A stretch of DNA of 64,000 nucleotides, taken from assembly GCA_965249175.1 (NCBI GenBank), contig OZ252227.1, positions 5,270,001 through 5,334,000 on the forward strand. The letters run 5' to 3'. This document shows, piece by piece, positions 52,702 to 61,673 of this stretch. The stretch is from CAZYFH01 sp965249175. Its GTDB lineage: Bacteria > Acidobacteriota > Vicinamibacteria > Vicinamibacterales > UBA8438. The stretch's first letter is position 1. The number at the start of each line of letters is the position of its first letter. A program made the translations under genes and the position numbers. The notes under the pieces were generated by a model. The model made no database searches and was not told the DNA's origin. It saw nothing but the letters and a program-made list of their open reading frames with translations.

Positions 52702-53640
52702 ATGCAGCGGAAGTCGACGCCGTCGGCACGAGGGATGGGTGCGTGCTTCGCCACGGTCGCAGGGCTGGCCATCCTCGTCGCCGGCGCACCGGCCGAGGCC
52801 GAGGCCCAGGTACGCTCGTCCGAGACCGGTCAATCCGTCGCCCTGGCGTATGAGGGATGGGAGCAGAACGACGACGGATCGTTCAACCTGCTGTTCGGGT
52901 ACATGAACCGCAACTGGCAGGAGGAGCTCGACGTTCCGATCGGCCTGGACAACCGCATCGAGCCGGGCGGGCCGGATCGAGGGCAACCGACCCATTTCCT
53001 GCCGCGTCGCAACCGGCATGTCTTCAGCATTCGTGTCCCCGACGACTTCGGCGACAAGGAGGTCGTCTGGACGCTGACGACGCATGGTGAGACAACGAGC
53101 GCCTACGCATCGCTGCACCCCGACTACTTCCTGGACGACATCGCGATCATGAACAACAACGGCGCCGGCGGGCCGGCCGGCGGCATGTTCAACATCTTCG
53201 GGAACGAACGGCCGATGCTCCAGGTTGACGGCGACGCGGCGGTGCACGCCACCGTCGGACAGACGATCACCTTGTCGGCGCGTGTCACGGATGATGGTGT
53301 GCCAAAGGCGCGGCCAATGCCGCCGCCGCGGCCGGGCAGGACGCGGAGCGCCGCGGGGACGCCCAACAGCGCGAGCGGGCTACGCGTCGCCTGGTTCGTC
53401 TACCGCGGCCCCGGCGATGTGGCATTCGACCCGCCGCAGTTCGAGGTCTGGGAAAACTACCGCGAGGGGGCGAATTCGCCCTGGGCATCGGGGTGGATGG
53501 CGCCGGAGGCCCCCGAAGACGGCGAGTGGGTGGTTCACGCGACCTTCAACGATCCTGGCACCTACGTGCTCCGTTGCCAGGCGCACGACGGCGGTCTCGC
53601 GATACACGAGGACGTCACCGTCACGGTGAGCGGCAACTAG
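52702..53640 (+). CDS. Secreted hypothetical protein with Ig-like beta domains
   Basis: 312 aa with signal peptide (FATVAGLAILVAGAPAEAEAQ). Beta-rich segments TITLSARVTDDGVPKARP and the closing GTYVLRCQAHDGGLAIHEDV resemble immunoglobulin-like or PKD-type domains. No catalytic site recognised. Its ATG follows the TAA of the copper/haem gene with no gap, so the two are translated together and probably act together in the periplasm. The stop shares CTAG with the stop of the convergent gene. Confidence 0.8.
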   Translation: MQRKSTPSARGMGACFATVAGLAILVAGAPAEAEAQVRSSETGQSVALAYEGWEQNDDGSFNLLFGYMNRNWQEELDVPIGLDNRIEPGGPDRGQPTHFLPRRNRHVFSIRVPDDFGDKEVVWTLTTHGETTSAYASLHPDYFLDDIAIMNNNGAGGPAGGMFNIFGNERPMLQVDGDAAVHATVGQTITLSARVTDDGVPKARPMPPPRPGRTRSAAGTPNSASGLRVAWFVYRGPGDVAFDPPQFEVWENYREGANSPWASGWMAPEAPEDGEWVVHATFNDPGTYVLRCQAHDGGLAIHEDVTVTVSGN

Positions 53641-54563
53641 CGGCGCTCGCGACCGAGCGACCGAACGGCGAGATAGAGAGTCCCCATCCGCGTCTCCTGC
53701 ACTTCGTTCGCCACATAGGCGTGCGCGGCGAGCGTATCGAGCACCTCAACCGATTCGCCCGTACGGTAGGCCACATACCAGATACGTGGCGGACTCGCAT
53801 CGCTCACAAACCTAGCGACGAGCGGTCCCGGCGCCGTCCTCGACGGCAGGTGCAGCGTCAGGTCCCGCACGACCTCTGTCTGCACCGCATTCGCGCGCGA
53901 GGTCGTCTCGGACAGCACCACCGGCCACTCCCCGTAGAATGCCGTCAGATTCGCACCGCTGGGTGAGGGGATGACGCCGTCACCCGGCGCCGCGGCGGCC
54001 GTGAGATACCTGACTAGGTGCACGTCGTTCACGGGCCAGTACTCGGCGCGGATGGGTTGCGCCAGCGCGAATGCCGCAGCGCTCAGGCCGATGACGGCGC
54101 GCGCGAGCGAGGCGCGGGGCAGCCACGCGGTCACGGCGTGAATCCCGAGCACAAAGAGACAGATCGCCACAGGGAAGGCGAAGATATCGGTGCGGCCGGT
54201 GCCGAGCGGATAGATCGCCAGACTGCTCGCGACGAAAAACGCCGCGTAGAAGCCGGCGGTGACGAGCCCGAACGGGCGGGTCTGACGTCGCGCGAGCATC
54301 CAGACGAGACCGAGGCCAACGAGCGGCAGCGGCCACGAGACGGTCTCGGGATTCCAGTTCTCCACCGCGCGCCAGCTCGGCAGGCTCGCTTCGATCAGGG
54401 CGCGACCTTGCTCAGTCAAGAACGCCCAGGCCGAGCCGACCGAGCTCACGTCGATGAAGCCGGCCCGAAAGTCCGCCATGACACGGGCGTTGCTCCGGCC
54501 GCGCAGCAACACATACGCCAGCAGCGTGATCGCGTTGTAGCCCGCCGCCGCCAGCAGGATCAT
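53637..54563 (-). CDS. C-terminal half of a broken membrane glycosyltransferase-like protein
   Basis: 308 aa from the ATG at 54563, which overlaps the TGA of the 5' half by one base. It contains six or so TM segments (RALMILLAAAGYNAITLLAYVLL, RPFGLVTAGFYAAFFVASSLAIYPL) and the soluble tail of GT-C-type proteins (DAHAYVANEVQETRMG). The N-terminal catalytic loop is missing. It may be translated through TGATG coupling, but the middle of the usual protein is absent, so I regard the pair as a decayed gene. Confidence 0.55.
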   Translation of the reverse strand: MILLAAAGYNAITLLAYVLLRGRSNARVMADFRAGFIDVSSVGSAWAFLTEQGRALIEASLPSWRAVENWNPETVSWPLPLVGLGLVWMLARRQTRPFGLVTAGFYAAFFVASSLAIYPLGTGRTDIFAFPVAICLFVLGIHAVTAWLPRASLARAVIGLSAAAFALAQPIRAEYWPVNDVHLVRYLTAAAAPGDGVIPSPSGANLTAFYGEWPVVLSETTSRANAVQTEVVRDLTLHLPSRTAPGPLVARFVSDASPPRIWYVAYRTGESVEVLDTLAAHAYVANEVQETRMGTLYLAVRSLGRERR

Positions 54564-55624
54564 CAGCGCGCGTCGACGGTCGCGCGACCACGAGCGTGCG
54601 GCAACGCCGTCACCGGGATTCCCACGAGCGCGCAGGCGAACGGGACGAGCTGCAGCGACCATTCGGGGTCGTCGAAGAGCCGATACATACCCCATAGCGC
54701 GGCGAAGACCCCCGGCGCCGCGGGGATCGGGACCGTCAGCATCGTCCAGAAGTCATCCCCGCGAATCATCGCGCCCCACACGAGGTCGTCGCACCAGAGC
54801 GATTCCGGGTTCCAGCCGTCAAGACGCGCGAGACACGAGCGCACCACGACCGCGGCGACAATCAGGAGGACACCCACGCGAGCGATACGGTCGTGCGGGA
54901 GACGCGCACCGATCCGTAGCGCCGCCACCCGGCTGATCCGCCACGACCGGAGTGCCAGCGGAAACAGCGCCAGCGCGAGCGGCGGGATCCACAACACGAC
55001 GACGAGGGCGCGCAAGAGGGTGGCCGCGCGCGCCAGCCGAAAGTCGAGCGCGGATGGCCGCGTGTGGAACAGGTGGTCGCCGGCGAACGCCCGTTGCCGG
55101 CCGCCGGCCGGGGCCCAGCTGACGTTCAGGGCGTAGGCGCCACCGTGTTGCTCGAAGACGACGTCCAGCGCATGAGGTCCGGCTTCGAGGTTGAGTGTCC
55201 GGGTGACCGCATGCATGCCTTCCGCGGGATTGCGAAGCAGCACGACCTGGCCGTCAACACTGACCTCGACCTGGTCGTCCCCACCGGCGCGCACCTCGAC
55301 CGTCTGCTGCCGGGGCAGGAACCAGAATCCACTCCAGTGCGCGCTGAAGAACCGCCGCGGCAGCTCCGGCCGCGCCTCCAACACATCGAGGCTCACCGCC
55401 GACGCCACATCGCGCGGGAGGATGTCGCCGCGCAGGCCGACCGCCGAGTGCACGGTCCGATTGAGGCCAGTCTCAGCGGCGCTCCGCCGGTGCACGATCA
55501 CGAACGCGCCGGTGATCACGAGGGCGCCAACCAGATACGCAGCCATCCACCGCCGGACTCCGGCGCTCTGGGTGAGGAGGCTTTGATCGCCGGGCGGCTG
55601 GCCGCGACGCGCGGAACGTGGCAT
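54563..55624 (-). CDS. N-terminal half of a broken membrane glycosyltransferase-like protein (PA14-like insert)
   Basis: 353 aa from the ATG at 55624 (RSARRGQPPGDQSLL...). A TM segment (AAYLVGALVITGAFVIV) precedes a PA14-like beta domain (SGFWFLPRQQTVEVRAGGDD, VSVDGQVVLL, VVFEQHGGAYALNVSWAP), then a GT-C start with SLWCDDLVWGAMIRGDDFW and FDDPEWSLQLVPFACALVGIP before frame loss at about 54600. About 200 residues of TM core expected between the halves are absent. Probable internal deletion plus frameshift. Confidence 0.6.
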   Translation of the reverse strand: MPRSARRGQPPGDQSLLTQSAGVRRWMAAYLVGALVITGAFVIVHRRSAAETGLNRTVHSAVGLRGDILPRDVASAVSLDVLEARPELPRRFFSAHWSGFWFLPRQQTVEVRAGGDDQVEVSVDGQVVLLRNPAEGMHAVTRTLNLEAGPHALDVVFEQHGGAYALNVSWAPAGGRQRAFAGDHLFHTRPSALDFRLARAATLLRALVVVLWIPPLALALFPLALRSWRISRVAALRIGARLPHDRIARVGVLLIVAAVVVRSCLARLDGWNPESLWCDDLVWGAMIRGDDFWTMLTVPIPAAPGVFAALWGMYRLFDDPEWSLQLVPFACALVGIPVTALPHARGRATVDAR

Positions 55625-55707
55625 ATTGTGGACGGACCGTGAGGGGCTCTCCCTATTGTGAGGAATCCGCCCCGCGCGATACAACACGAACACGATTGGA
55701 GGCGGCG

Positions 55708-57306
55708 ATGAACGCTCGCGTCACGCGCCTGGTTGGCGCCCATGTGCTCTCACTCCTGGCCGCCGCGTCATTTGCGAACGCCCAGGATCTCCGCCTGGTG
55801 ACCGCCGCGGCGGAGAACGATGCGGCGACCGTGCGCGCGTTGCTCGATGAAGGGGTCGACGTCAACACGCCACGCGCCGACGGCGCGACGCCGATGCTCT
55901 GGGCAGCGCACTGGGACGCGGTCGACGTGGTCGACCTCTTGCTCGCGGCGGGCGCGGACGTGAATGCGGCCGATGACCACGGCGTGACGCCACTCGAGCG
56001 CGCCGCCGAGAATGCGGGCGTGGAGATGGTCGTCCGGCTGCTCCGAGCGGGCGCCGACGCGAACACCGCGCAGACGAGCGGGCTGACGCCGCTCATGACT
56101 GCCGCGCGGACCGGCAACCCTGACGTGGTCGCCGCGCTGCTCGCTCATGGCGCGAACATCAACGCCGCGACGACGGCAACAGGGAGCACCGCCCTGATGT
56201 GGGCGGTCACCGAGCCCCATCCCGAGATTGTCGGCCAGCTGCTGGATGCCGGCGCCGACCCGCACGCGTCCACACGGAAAGGGTTCACGCCGTTGCTGTT
56301 CGCGGCCGGCAACGGCGACCTCGCGACGGCGGAGATCTTGATCGGCGCCGGGGTCGGCGTCGATGAGAGCGGCAGCGACGGCACGCAGGCGCTGGCGTAT
56401 GCGATCGCGGCCGGCCAGGATGCGTTTGCGCTCTTCCTGCTCGAGCAGGGCGCCGACCCCAACAGCTCGATGGCGGGGATGCACGCGCTCCATGCCGCGG
56501 CTGGCAACGTCTCGACCTGGCTGAATGACTGGTCGCGAACGCATGGCCACGGCGGGCGATACCTCAGCGGTGGTTTCGGCCGCAACCCGCTGCCGCCGAG
56601 CCGCCGCCTGCCGCTGGTCCGAGCACTGCTCGAACGGGGCGCCGACCCCAACGTGCGCATCACCACGTCGGCGATGTTCATGAACTACATCGGGTACCCG
56701 ACCAAGGGCGCGTTCGAGCCGTTTGCGTGCGGCACCGGCGATCTCCGCGGCGCCACGCCGCTCTGGGTGGCCGCGCACACGGCCAACGGCAGTTCCTACC
56801 GGTCGGCCACGGGTCGCGCGGAAGACCACGCCGAGATCATCACGATGCTGCTCGCCGCGGGCGCCGACCAGACGCTGGCCACCGACGACGGCACGACACC
56901 GTTCATGGCCGCGGCGGGGCTCGGGCTCCCCACGTTTCGCCCGCGCGAGCCGCGCGGGATCCGGTCACCCAGTGCCGAGGCGGCGGTGCGGGTGCTGCTC
57001 GATGCCGGCGCGGAGATCAACGGCGTCAACGAGGCCGACTTCACCGCACTCCACGGCGCCGCGTTCCGCGGCCTCAACGAAGTGATCGAGTATCTCGTCG
57101 CGCAGGGCGCCGACATCGACGCCCGCGACTTCCGCGGTCGCACGGCCTATAGGATGGCCGAGGGATCCAAGCAGTCGTTCCAGTTCCAGGCGTGGCCGGA
57201 GACGGCCGAGCTGCTCGCGTCTCTGGGCGCGAACACACGGCTCGGGATCCCCGGCACGGTGCAGGAGCGCCTGCGCGACGTGCCGGTCGACGCCACGCAG
57301 GACTAG
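55708..57306 (+). CDS. Secreted ankyrin-repeat protein, close paralogue of 22085-23674
   Basis: 532 aa, signal peptide (LSLLAAASFANAQ). Strongly similar along its length to the protein at 22085-23674, including the central SAMFMNYIGYPTKGAFEPF and CGTGDLRGATPLWVAAH and the C-terminal RLGIPGTVQERLRDV. The ATG at 55708 has GGAGG five bases upstream; earlier in-frame starts would include no signal. It is divergent from the broken glycosyltransferase and followed by a hairpin and the ABC operon. Confidence 0.92.
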   Translation: MNARVTRLVGAHVLSLLAAASFANAQDLRLVTAAAENDAATVRALLDEGVDVNTPRADGATPMLWAAHWDAVDVVDLLLAAGADVNAADDHGVTPLERAAENAGVEMVVRLLRAGADANTAQTSGLTPLMTAARTGNPDVVAALLAHGANINAATTATGSTALMWAVTEPHPEIVGQLLDAGADPHASTRKGFTPLLFAAGNGDLATAEILIGAGVGVDESGSDGTQALAYAIAAGQDAFALFLLEQGADPNSSMAGMHALHAAAGNVSTWLNDWSRTHGHGGRYLSGGFGRNPLPPSRRLPLVRALLERGADPNVRITTSAMFMNYIGYPTKGAFEPFACGTGDLRGATPLWVAAHTANGSSYRSATGRAEDHAEIITMLLAAGADQTLATDDGTTPFMAAAGLGLPTFRPREPRGIRSPSAEAAVRVLLDAGAEINGVNEADFTALHGAAFRGLNEVIEYLVAQGADIDARDFRGRTAYRMAEGSKQSFQFQAWPETAELLASLGANTRLGIPGTVQERLRDVPVDATQD

Positions 57307-57326
57307 TGCGACGGTGGTGCACTAGT
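57302..57326. terminator. 8-bp hairpin between ankyrin gene and ABC operon
   Basis: ACTAGTGC (57302-57309) pairs with GCACTAGT (57319-57326) over a nine-base loop; it overlaps the ankyrin stop codon. No T-run follows, so a simple intrinsic terminator is unlikely; it may be an attenuator or mRNA-stabilising structure. Confidence 0.4.
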
Positions 57327-57359
57327 GCCCCGCACGGGCCATTCGTAAACCTCCTTCCG

Positions 57360-58259
57360 ATGGACGGCCGGCCGATCCGCCTGCTCCCGCGGCTTCTGGC
57401 GTGCGCGACGATCCCAGTGCTGGTCGTCTGCGTCGCGACCCTGTCGTCCGGCCAGGGGCGGTCCGACCCCGGTGACGCGACGCCGCCCGACATCCTGGTG
57501 TCGCGCCAGTTGGCGGCTTTGGAAGGACTTGCGCTCGGGGACATCGTGCGTCTGTCGGCGGATCCGTCCGGTGGCGACGCCCACGCGTTTCGCATCGTCG
57601 GCACCTACGAACCGACACCCAATCCAATGCGCGTGACCAGCACGCGATTGGAGGCGCGACTCCATCTCCCGGATCTGCTCGCGCTCACCGCGGACCCGAC
57701 CGACCCCCTCTCGACGGAATCGGTGAACGCCATAAACGTGTCCCTCACTGACGCGGACGACGTCCGGGGCTTCGCCCGCGACCTGCACACGAAGGTCCCG
57801 GGTCTCATCATCCGTCCCACCGCACGGGACGCAGGTCCGTCGAGCCCGTTCGCGGTCATCGAGCGCTTTCATCTTGCGGTCGCCGTGGTGACGGTGATCG
57901 CCAGCTCGTTGTTCCTCCTCGCGCTGATGGTGATGCGTGTGGAAGAGCGCCGCGAAACGATCGGCCTTCTGCGGCTCATTGGTGTCAAGCGCCATCGCGT
58001 GCTGCTGAACGTCCTCGTGGAAGGCCTGCTCATCACCATCGGAGGCGCGTTCTTTGGCATCGTCCTCGCTGTGGGGCTCGAGGATGTCATCAACTGGTTC
58101 TTTCAGCGACGCTACGACACGTCGCTCGTGTTCGTTCGGATTACGCCGACGGTCACGTGGCGATCGGTCGCGCTTGCGGTGCCGATGGGACTGCTTGCCA
58201 GCGCCGCGGCCTCGTGGGCGCTGCTGCGTCGAAGCGTCCTCAGCCTGGTGCGACGATGA
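57360..58259 (+). CDS. FtsX-like ABC permease (first of two)
   Basis: 299 aa. An N-terminal TM (RLLACATIPVLVVCVATLS) and a shortened MacB-type periplasmic domain (FRIVGTYEPTPNPMRV) precede three TM helices with the FtsX signature ETIGLLRLIGVKRHRVLLNV. It lacks the usual length of MacB/LolE permeases. Four-base overlap (ATGA) with the next gene. Inner membrane; would form a transporter with the second permease and the ATPase. Confidence 0.85.
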   Translation: MDGRPIRLLPRLLACATIPVLVVCVATLSSGQGRSDPGDATPPDILVSRQLAALEGLALGDIVRLSADPSGGDAHAFRIVGTYEPTPNPMRVTSTRLEARLHLPDLLALTADPTDPLSTESVNAINVSLTDADDVRGFARDLHTKVPGLIIRPTARDAGPSSPFAVIERFHLAVAVVTVIASSLFLLALMVMRVEERRETIGLLRLIGVKRHRVLLNVLVEGLLITIGGAFFGIVLAVGLEDVINWFFQRRYDTSLVFVRITPTVTWRSVALAVPMGLLASAAASWALLRRSVLSLVRR

Positions 58260-59467
58260 CCTCGCTCGCGTTTGCGTGGCGATGCCTGGTCCGCCAGCCG
58301 GCCCGCGCCGTGCTCGCGATTCTCGGAGTGGCGGCGGTCGGCGCCTTGTTGTTCGACATGCTGCTGCTGTCGCGCGGGCTTGTGGTCTCGATGGAACAGC
58401 TGCTCGACGACGTCGGCTTCGACGTGCGCGTCACGGCGATGGACGGGATCCCTTTTGCCGGCCCCCGAGTGCCCGAGGTGTCACACGCGGTCGCCGCCAT
58501 CGCCGGGCTCCCCGAGGTGGACCGCGTCGTGCCGATGCGACTCGGTAGTACGTGGATTCTCCATGATGAGCGGCGCAGCCGGCTCGCGACGGTCATCGCC
58601 GCGCCGGCCGCGGCGAACGCGGGATGGACACTGGTCGCCGGTAGCCACCTGGACCAGGTTCAGGTCGAGCGTGGGACCCCGCGACCCCTGCTCGTCAGCC
58701 CGGGGCTGGCCGAGATCTACGAGGTGGGTCCAGGCGCGGCGGTCACGCTGCGCGGTGCCTGCGACGAGTACCGGTCGGTGCTGCCGACAGCCGAGTTTCG
58801 CGTGGTCGGGATTGCCGAGTTCTCGTTCGACGGGGAATCGGAGCTCACGGTGGCGATGAGCCTCGACGACTTGCTCGAGACCTGCGGCGAGGAACCGCAC
58901 GATGAGGCCGACGTGGTGCTGGTCGCCTCGCGAGGCGCCGGCGGCGCCGACGCTGCCGCGTCTGCCATTCGGCGCCGGGTACCAGAGCTGTATGCCTCCA
59001 CCAACGCCGAGTCGATCGATCGGTTCGGCCAGGACGGCCTCAGCTACTTCCGACAGATCTCGACGGTGCTGTCGTCGGTCACCCTGTTCTTCGGCTTCCT
59101 GCTCGTCACGACCCTTCTGACCGTCTCGGTGAATCAGCGACTGGCGGAGATCGCGGCGCTCCGCGCGCTCGGCTTCCCCCGCCGGCGAATCGCCGCGGAC
59201 CTGCTCTGGGAGTCGGTTGCCATCGTCGGCGCCGGAGGCGTGCTCGCCCTCCCGCTCGGCGCGGCGCTGGCCGTCTGGCTGGACGCGATTCTGCGTTCGA
59301 TGCCGGGGCTCCCGGCCGGGCTCCATTTTTTCGTCTTCCAGCCATACGCGTTGGTCCTGCACGTCGGGCTTCTGGCCGCCACGAGCGTGCTGGCTGCGGT
59401 GTATCCCGTGCAGCTCGCTACCCGTTTACGGATCGCCGCCACGCTCCGCGACGAGGTGGTCTCGTGA
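58256..59467 (+). CDS. FtsX-like ABC permease (second of two)
   Basis: 403 aa. TM1 near the start (AVLAILGVAAVGALLFDMLLL), a large periplasmic MacB-type domain (about 60-290), then three C-terminal TMs with NQRLAEIAALRALGFPRRRIAADLLW. Typical full-length FtsX/LolE-type permease. Overlaps the ATPase start by four bases (GTGA). Probably moves lipids or lipoproteins, or senses envelope state, in the AttFG position. Confidence 0.9.
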   Translation: MTSLAFAWRCLVRQPARAVLAILGVAAVGALLFDMLLLSRGLVVSMEQLLDDVGFDVRVTAMDGIPFAGPRVPEVSHAVAAIAGLPEVDRVVPMRLGSTWILHDERRSRLATVIAAPAAANAGWTLVAGSHLDQVQVERGTPRPLLVSPGLAEIYEVGPGAAVTLRGACDEYRSVLPTAEFRVVGIAEFSFDGESELTVAMSLDDLLETCGEEPHDEADVVLVASRGAGGADAAASAIRRRVPELYASTNAESIDRFGQDGLSYFRQISTVLSSVTLFFGFLLVTTLLTVSVNQRLAEIAALRALGFPRRRIAADLLWESVAIVGAGGVLALPLGAALAVWLDAILRSMPGLPAGLHFFVFQPYALVLHVGLLAATSVLAAVYPVQLATRLRIAATLRDEVVS

Positions 59468-60156
59468 CGCCGCCCCCCCTGATCGACGCTCGCGACGTGA
59501 CGAAGGTCTTCCCGATGGCCGCGCGGTCGGTCACGGCGCTGCGCAACGTGTCGCTACGGATCGAGCCGGAGGACTACGTCGCGGTCGCCGGCCCGTCCGG
59601 CTGCGGCAAATCGACGCTGCTCCATATTCTTGGATGCGTCGAGCCGCCATCACGGGGCGCATTGCTCTTCGATGGACGCGACGTCAGCGCGCTCTCGGAC
59701 GCGGAACGGAGTCGCATTCGGTTGGCGAAAATCGGCTTCGTGTTTCAGCGGTTTTTCTTGCTGCCGATGCTGACGGCGTGGGAGAACGTCGAGCTGCCGC
59801 AGGGGGAAGCTGGCGCGTCGCGGTCGGCGCGCCGCCGTCGCACCGACGAGTTGCTGGAGTACGTCGGTCTCTCGGACCGCGCGGAGCATCGACCCGCCCA
59901 GCTCTCTGGCGGCGAGATGCAGCGCGTGGCCATCGCCCGCGCGCTCGCGAATCGACCAGCGCTGCTGCTCGCGGACGAGCCGACCGGTGAGTTGGATGCG
60001 GCCAGCAGCGCTCAGATCGCCGACCTGATCGACCGGGTGCACGCGGACGGCAGCGCGGTCGTCGTCGTCACGCACGATCAATCGCTCGCCGCCCGTGCCG
60101 ACCGCGTCATTGCCATGCACGACGGTGCGATTGCGACGGCGGAGACCGCCGCCTGA
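59464..60156 (+). CDS. ABC transporter ATP-binding protein (MacB/LolD type)
   Basis: 230 aa. Walker A GPSGCGKST (43-51), Q-loop FVFQRFF, signature LSGGEMQRVAIARA (147-160), Walker B LLLADEP (167-173) with Glu172. Corresponds to LolD/MacB/AttE ATPases that power FtsX-like permeases. GTG start overlaps permease 2; stop overlaps the next gene by one base (TGATG). Confidence 0.95.
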   Translation: MTPPPLIDARDVTKVFPMAARSVTALRNVSLRIEPEDYVAVAGPSGCGKSTLLHILGCVEPPSRGALLFDGRDVSALSDAERSRIRLAKIGFVFQRFFLLPMLTAWENVELPQGEAGASRSARRRRTDELLEYVGLSDRAEHRPAQLSGGEMQRVAIARALANRPALLLADEPTGELDAASSAQIADLIDRVHADGSAVVVVTHDQSLAARADRVIAMHDGAIATAETAA

Positions 60157-61607
60157 TGATCATCGGTCTCGCCTGGCGCTCGCTACGCACCCACGCCGTT
60201 CGCAGCCTGGTCCTCGGTGGGGGTTTCGGTTTGGGCGTGTCGGTGATCGCCATCCTCTTGGGCATCGGCGAGGTGATGCTGGAGCAAGCAGGCGCCCCTG
60301 CGCTCGCCGGTGGCGGCGATGTCGTGATTGCCGGCACGGTCGGCCGGGTGGCGAACGCGCGGTCCATTCTCGGCACGACACTCGACCTGGCGCCCCTCGG
60401 TGACCGGGTGATGGCCGCGTCGCCAACGACGCGCACATCGCTGTATCTCGTCCGTGACGGGCGGACCGTGCCGATCGCGGCGCGAGGCGGCATCCCCAGC
60501 CTCGAGCGCGCCCTGGACGACGACGAAACCGCAGGCGTCGCCGCCTGGGTCGACGCGCGAGGCGACACCGCATGGACCGCACCCGACCCGGGTGACGTGC
60601 TGCGCGCGATGGACCGCTTCCATCCGATCCCGGATATCCCGGAACGCGCCGACTCGTGGGCGGAGTGGCTGTACTTCAACGGCCGCGCGGGCGCGACGCG
60701 GTTCTACCTCACCTTTCTCATCGGCCCGGAGCGCGCACCCGGTCGTCGCGTCGCCGGTGTGCGTCTTCAGCTCGAGCACGAAGGCCAGCGTGAGTCGTAC
60801 GGCGAGACGGCAGAGGTCGACGCCGCCCGCGTGCTCGCCGACGCGCCGGACATCACCATTGGAGGCAACCGTGTTCGGCTCGAGGGTGAGCGCTATCGGA
60901 TCACGCTCGACCTGGCGCGGCTGGCCGATGCGCCCGGCGGGCGCGCCTCCGCGCTCGACGGTCGTCGCGCGGTGGCGGACATCGTGCTGGTGCCAGACGC
61001 CGGTCGGTCGCTCCCCCCATTCACAATTCGCGGCGCCCGCGGCTGGACGACCGGATACGTCGTACCCGCGATGTCGGCGACGCTGGATGGATCGATCGAG
61101 GTCGGCGGCACCACGCTATCGCTCGCGAACGGCAGCGGCTATCACGACCATAACTGGGGTCACTGGGACGGGGTGTCGTGGCAGTGGGGGCAGGTCGCGG
61201 GCGACGGCTTGTCCTTTGTGTACGGCCGCGTTCACCCTCCGGAAGACGCCGCGGATCCGGCACGGATGCCAGGCTTCCTCATCGCCCTCGGGCCCGATGG
61301 CCCGGTGGGGTACTCGACCAACGTGTCGATCGAGGAGATCAATGCGCCGGACTCGGTCACGCCGCGTCACATCACCGTTCGCGCCCGAAGCCGGGCACTG
61401 GACCTCACGATGGAGCTCGAGATCGAAAACGCCGTCGTGACGCAGATGGATCGCGTCGCGTTCGGCAACGAACTCGACTTTCACCAGCTCCGCGCGACGT
61501 ATCAGGTGCGCGGCCAAGTCGGTGACCAGGCGGTGGACTTCACGGCCGCCGGCGCGGCGGAGACGTTCCGCGGACGCGAGGCTCAAGTGAAGTCTGATCC
61601 GGATTGA
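60156..61607 (+). CDS. AttH/CrtC-like lipocalin-fold protein with N-terminal TM
   Basis: 483 aa. An N-terminal helix (LVLGGGFGLGVSVIAILLG) resembles an FtsX TM start. The remainder is the AttH/CrtC (carotenoid hydratase-like, calycin) fold, with WAEWLYFNGR near 168-177 and YHDHNWGHWDGVSWQWGQ near 329. AttH-type proteins are linked to lipid or envelope functions; the active-site role is unproven. It is the fourth gene of a tightly overlapping operon, so it probably works with the ABC transporter. Confidence 0.85.
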   Translation: MIIGLAWRSLRTHAVRSLVLGGGFGLGVSVIAILLGIGEVMLEQAGAPALAGGGDVVIAGTVGRVANARSILGTTLDLAPLGDRVMAASPTTRTSLYLVRDGRTVPIAARGGIPSLERALDDDETAGVAAWVDARGDTAWTAPDPGDVLRAMDRFHPIPDIPERADSWAEWLYFNGRAGATRFYLTFLIGPERAPGRRVAGVRLQLEHEGQRESYGETAEVDAARVLADAPDITIGGNRVRLEGERYRITLDLARLADAPGGRASALDGRRAVADIVLVPDAGRSLPPFTIRGARGWTTGYVVPAMSATLDGSIEVGGTTLSLANGSGYHDHNWGHWDGVSWQWGQVAGDGLSFVYGRVHPPEDAADPARMPGFLIALGPDGPVGYSTNVSIEEINAPDSVTPRHITVRARSRALDLTMELEIENAVVTQMDRVAFGNELDFHQLRATYQVRGQVGDQAVDFTAAGAAETFRGREAQVKSDPD

Positions 61608-61673
61608 AAGCAGCGCTGGGCGCAAGAGAGTAAGCTACCGACGAGATCGCGCTGACGAGGAGTGACGAGTGAC

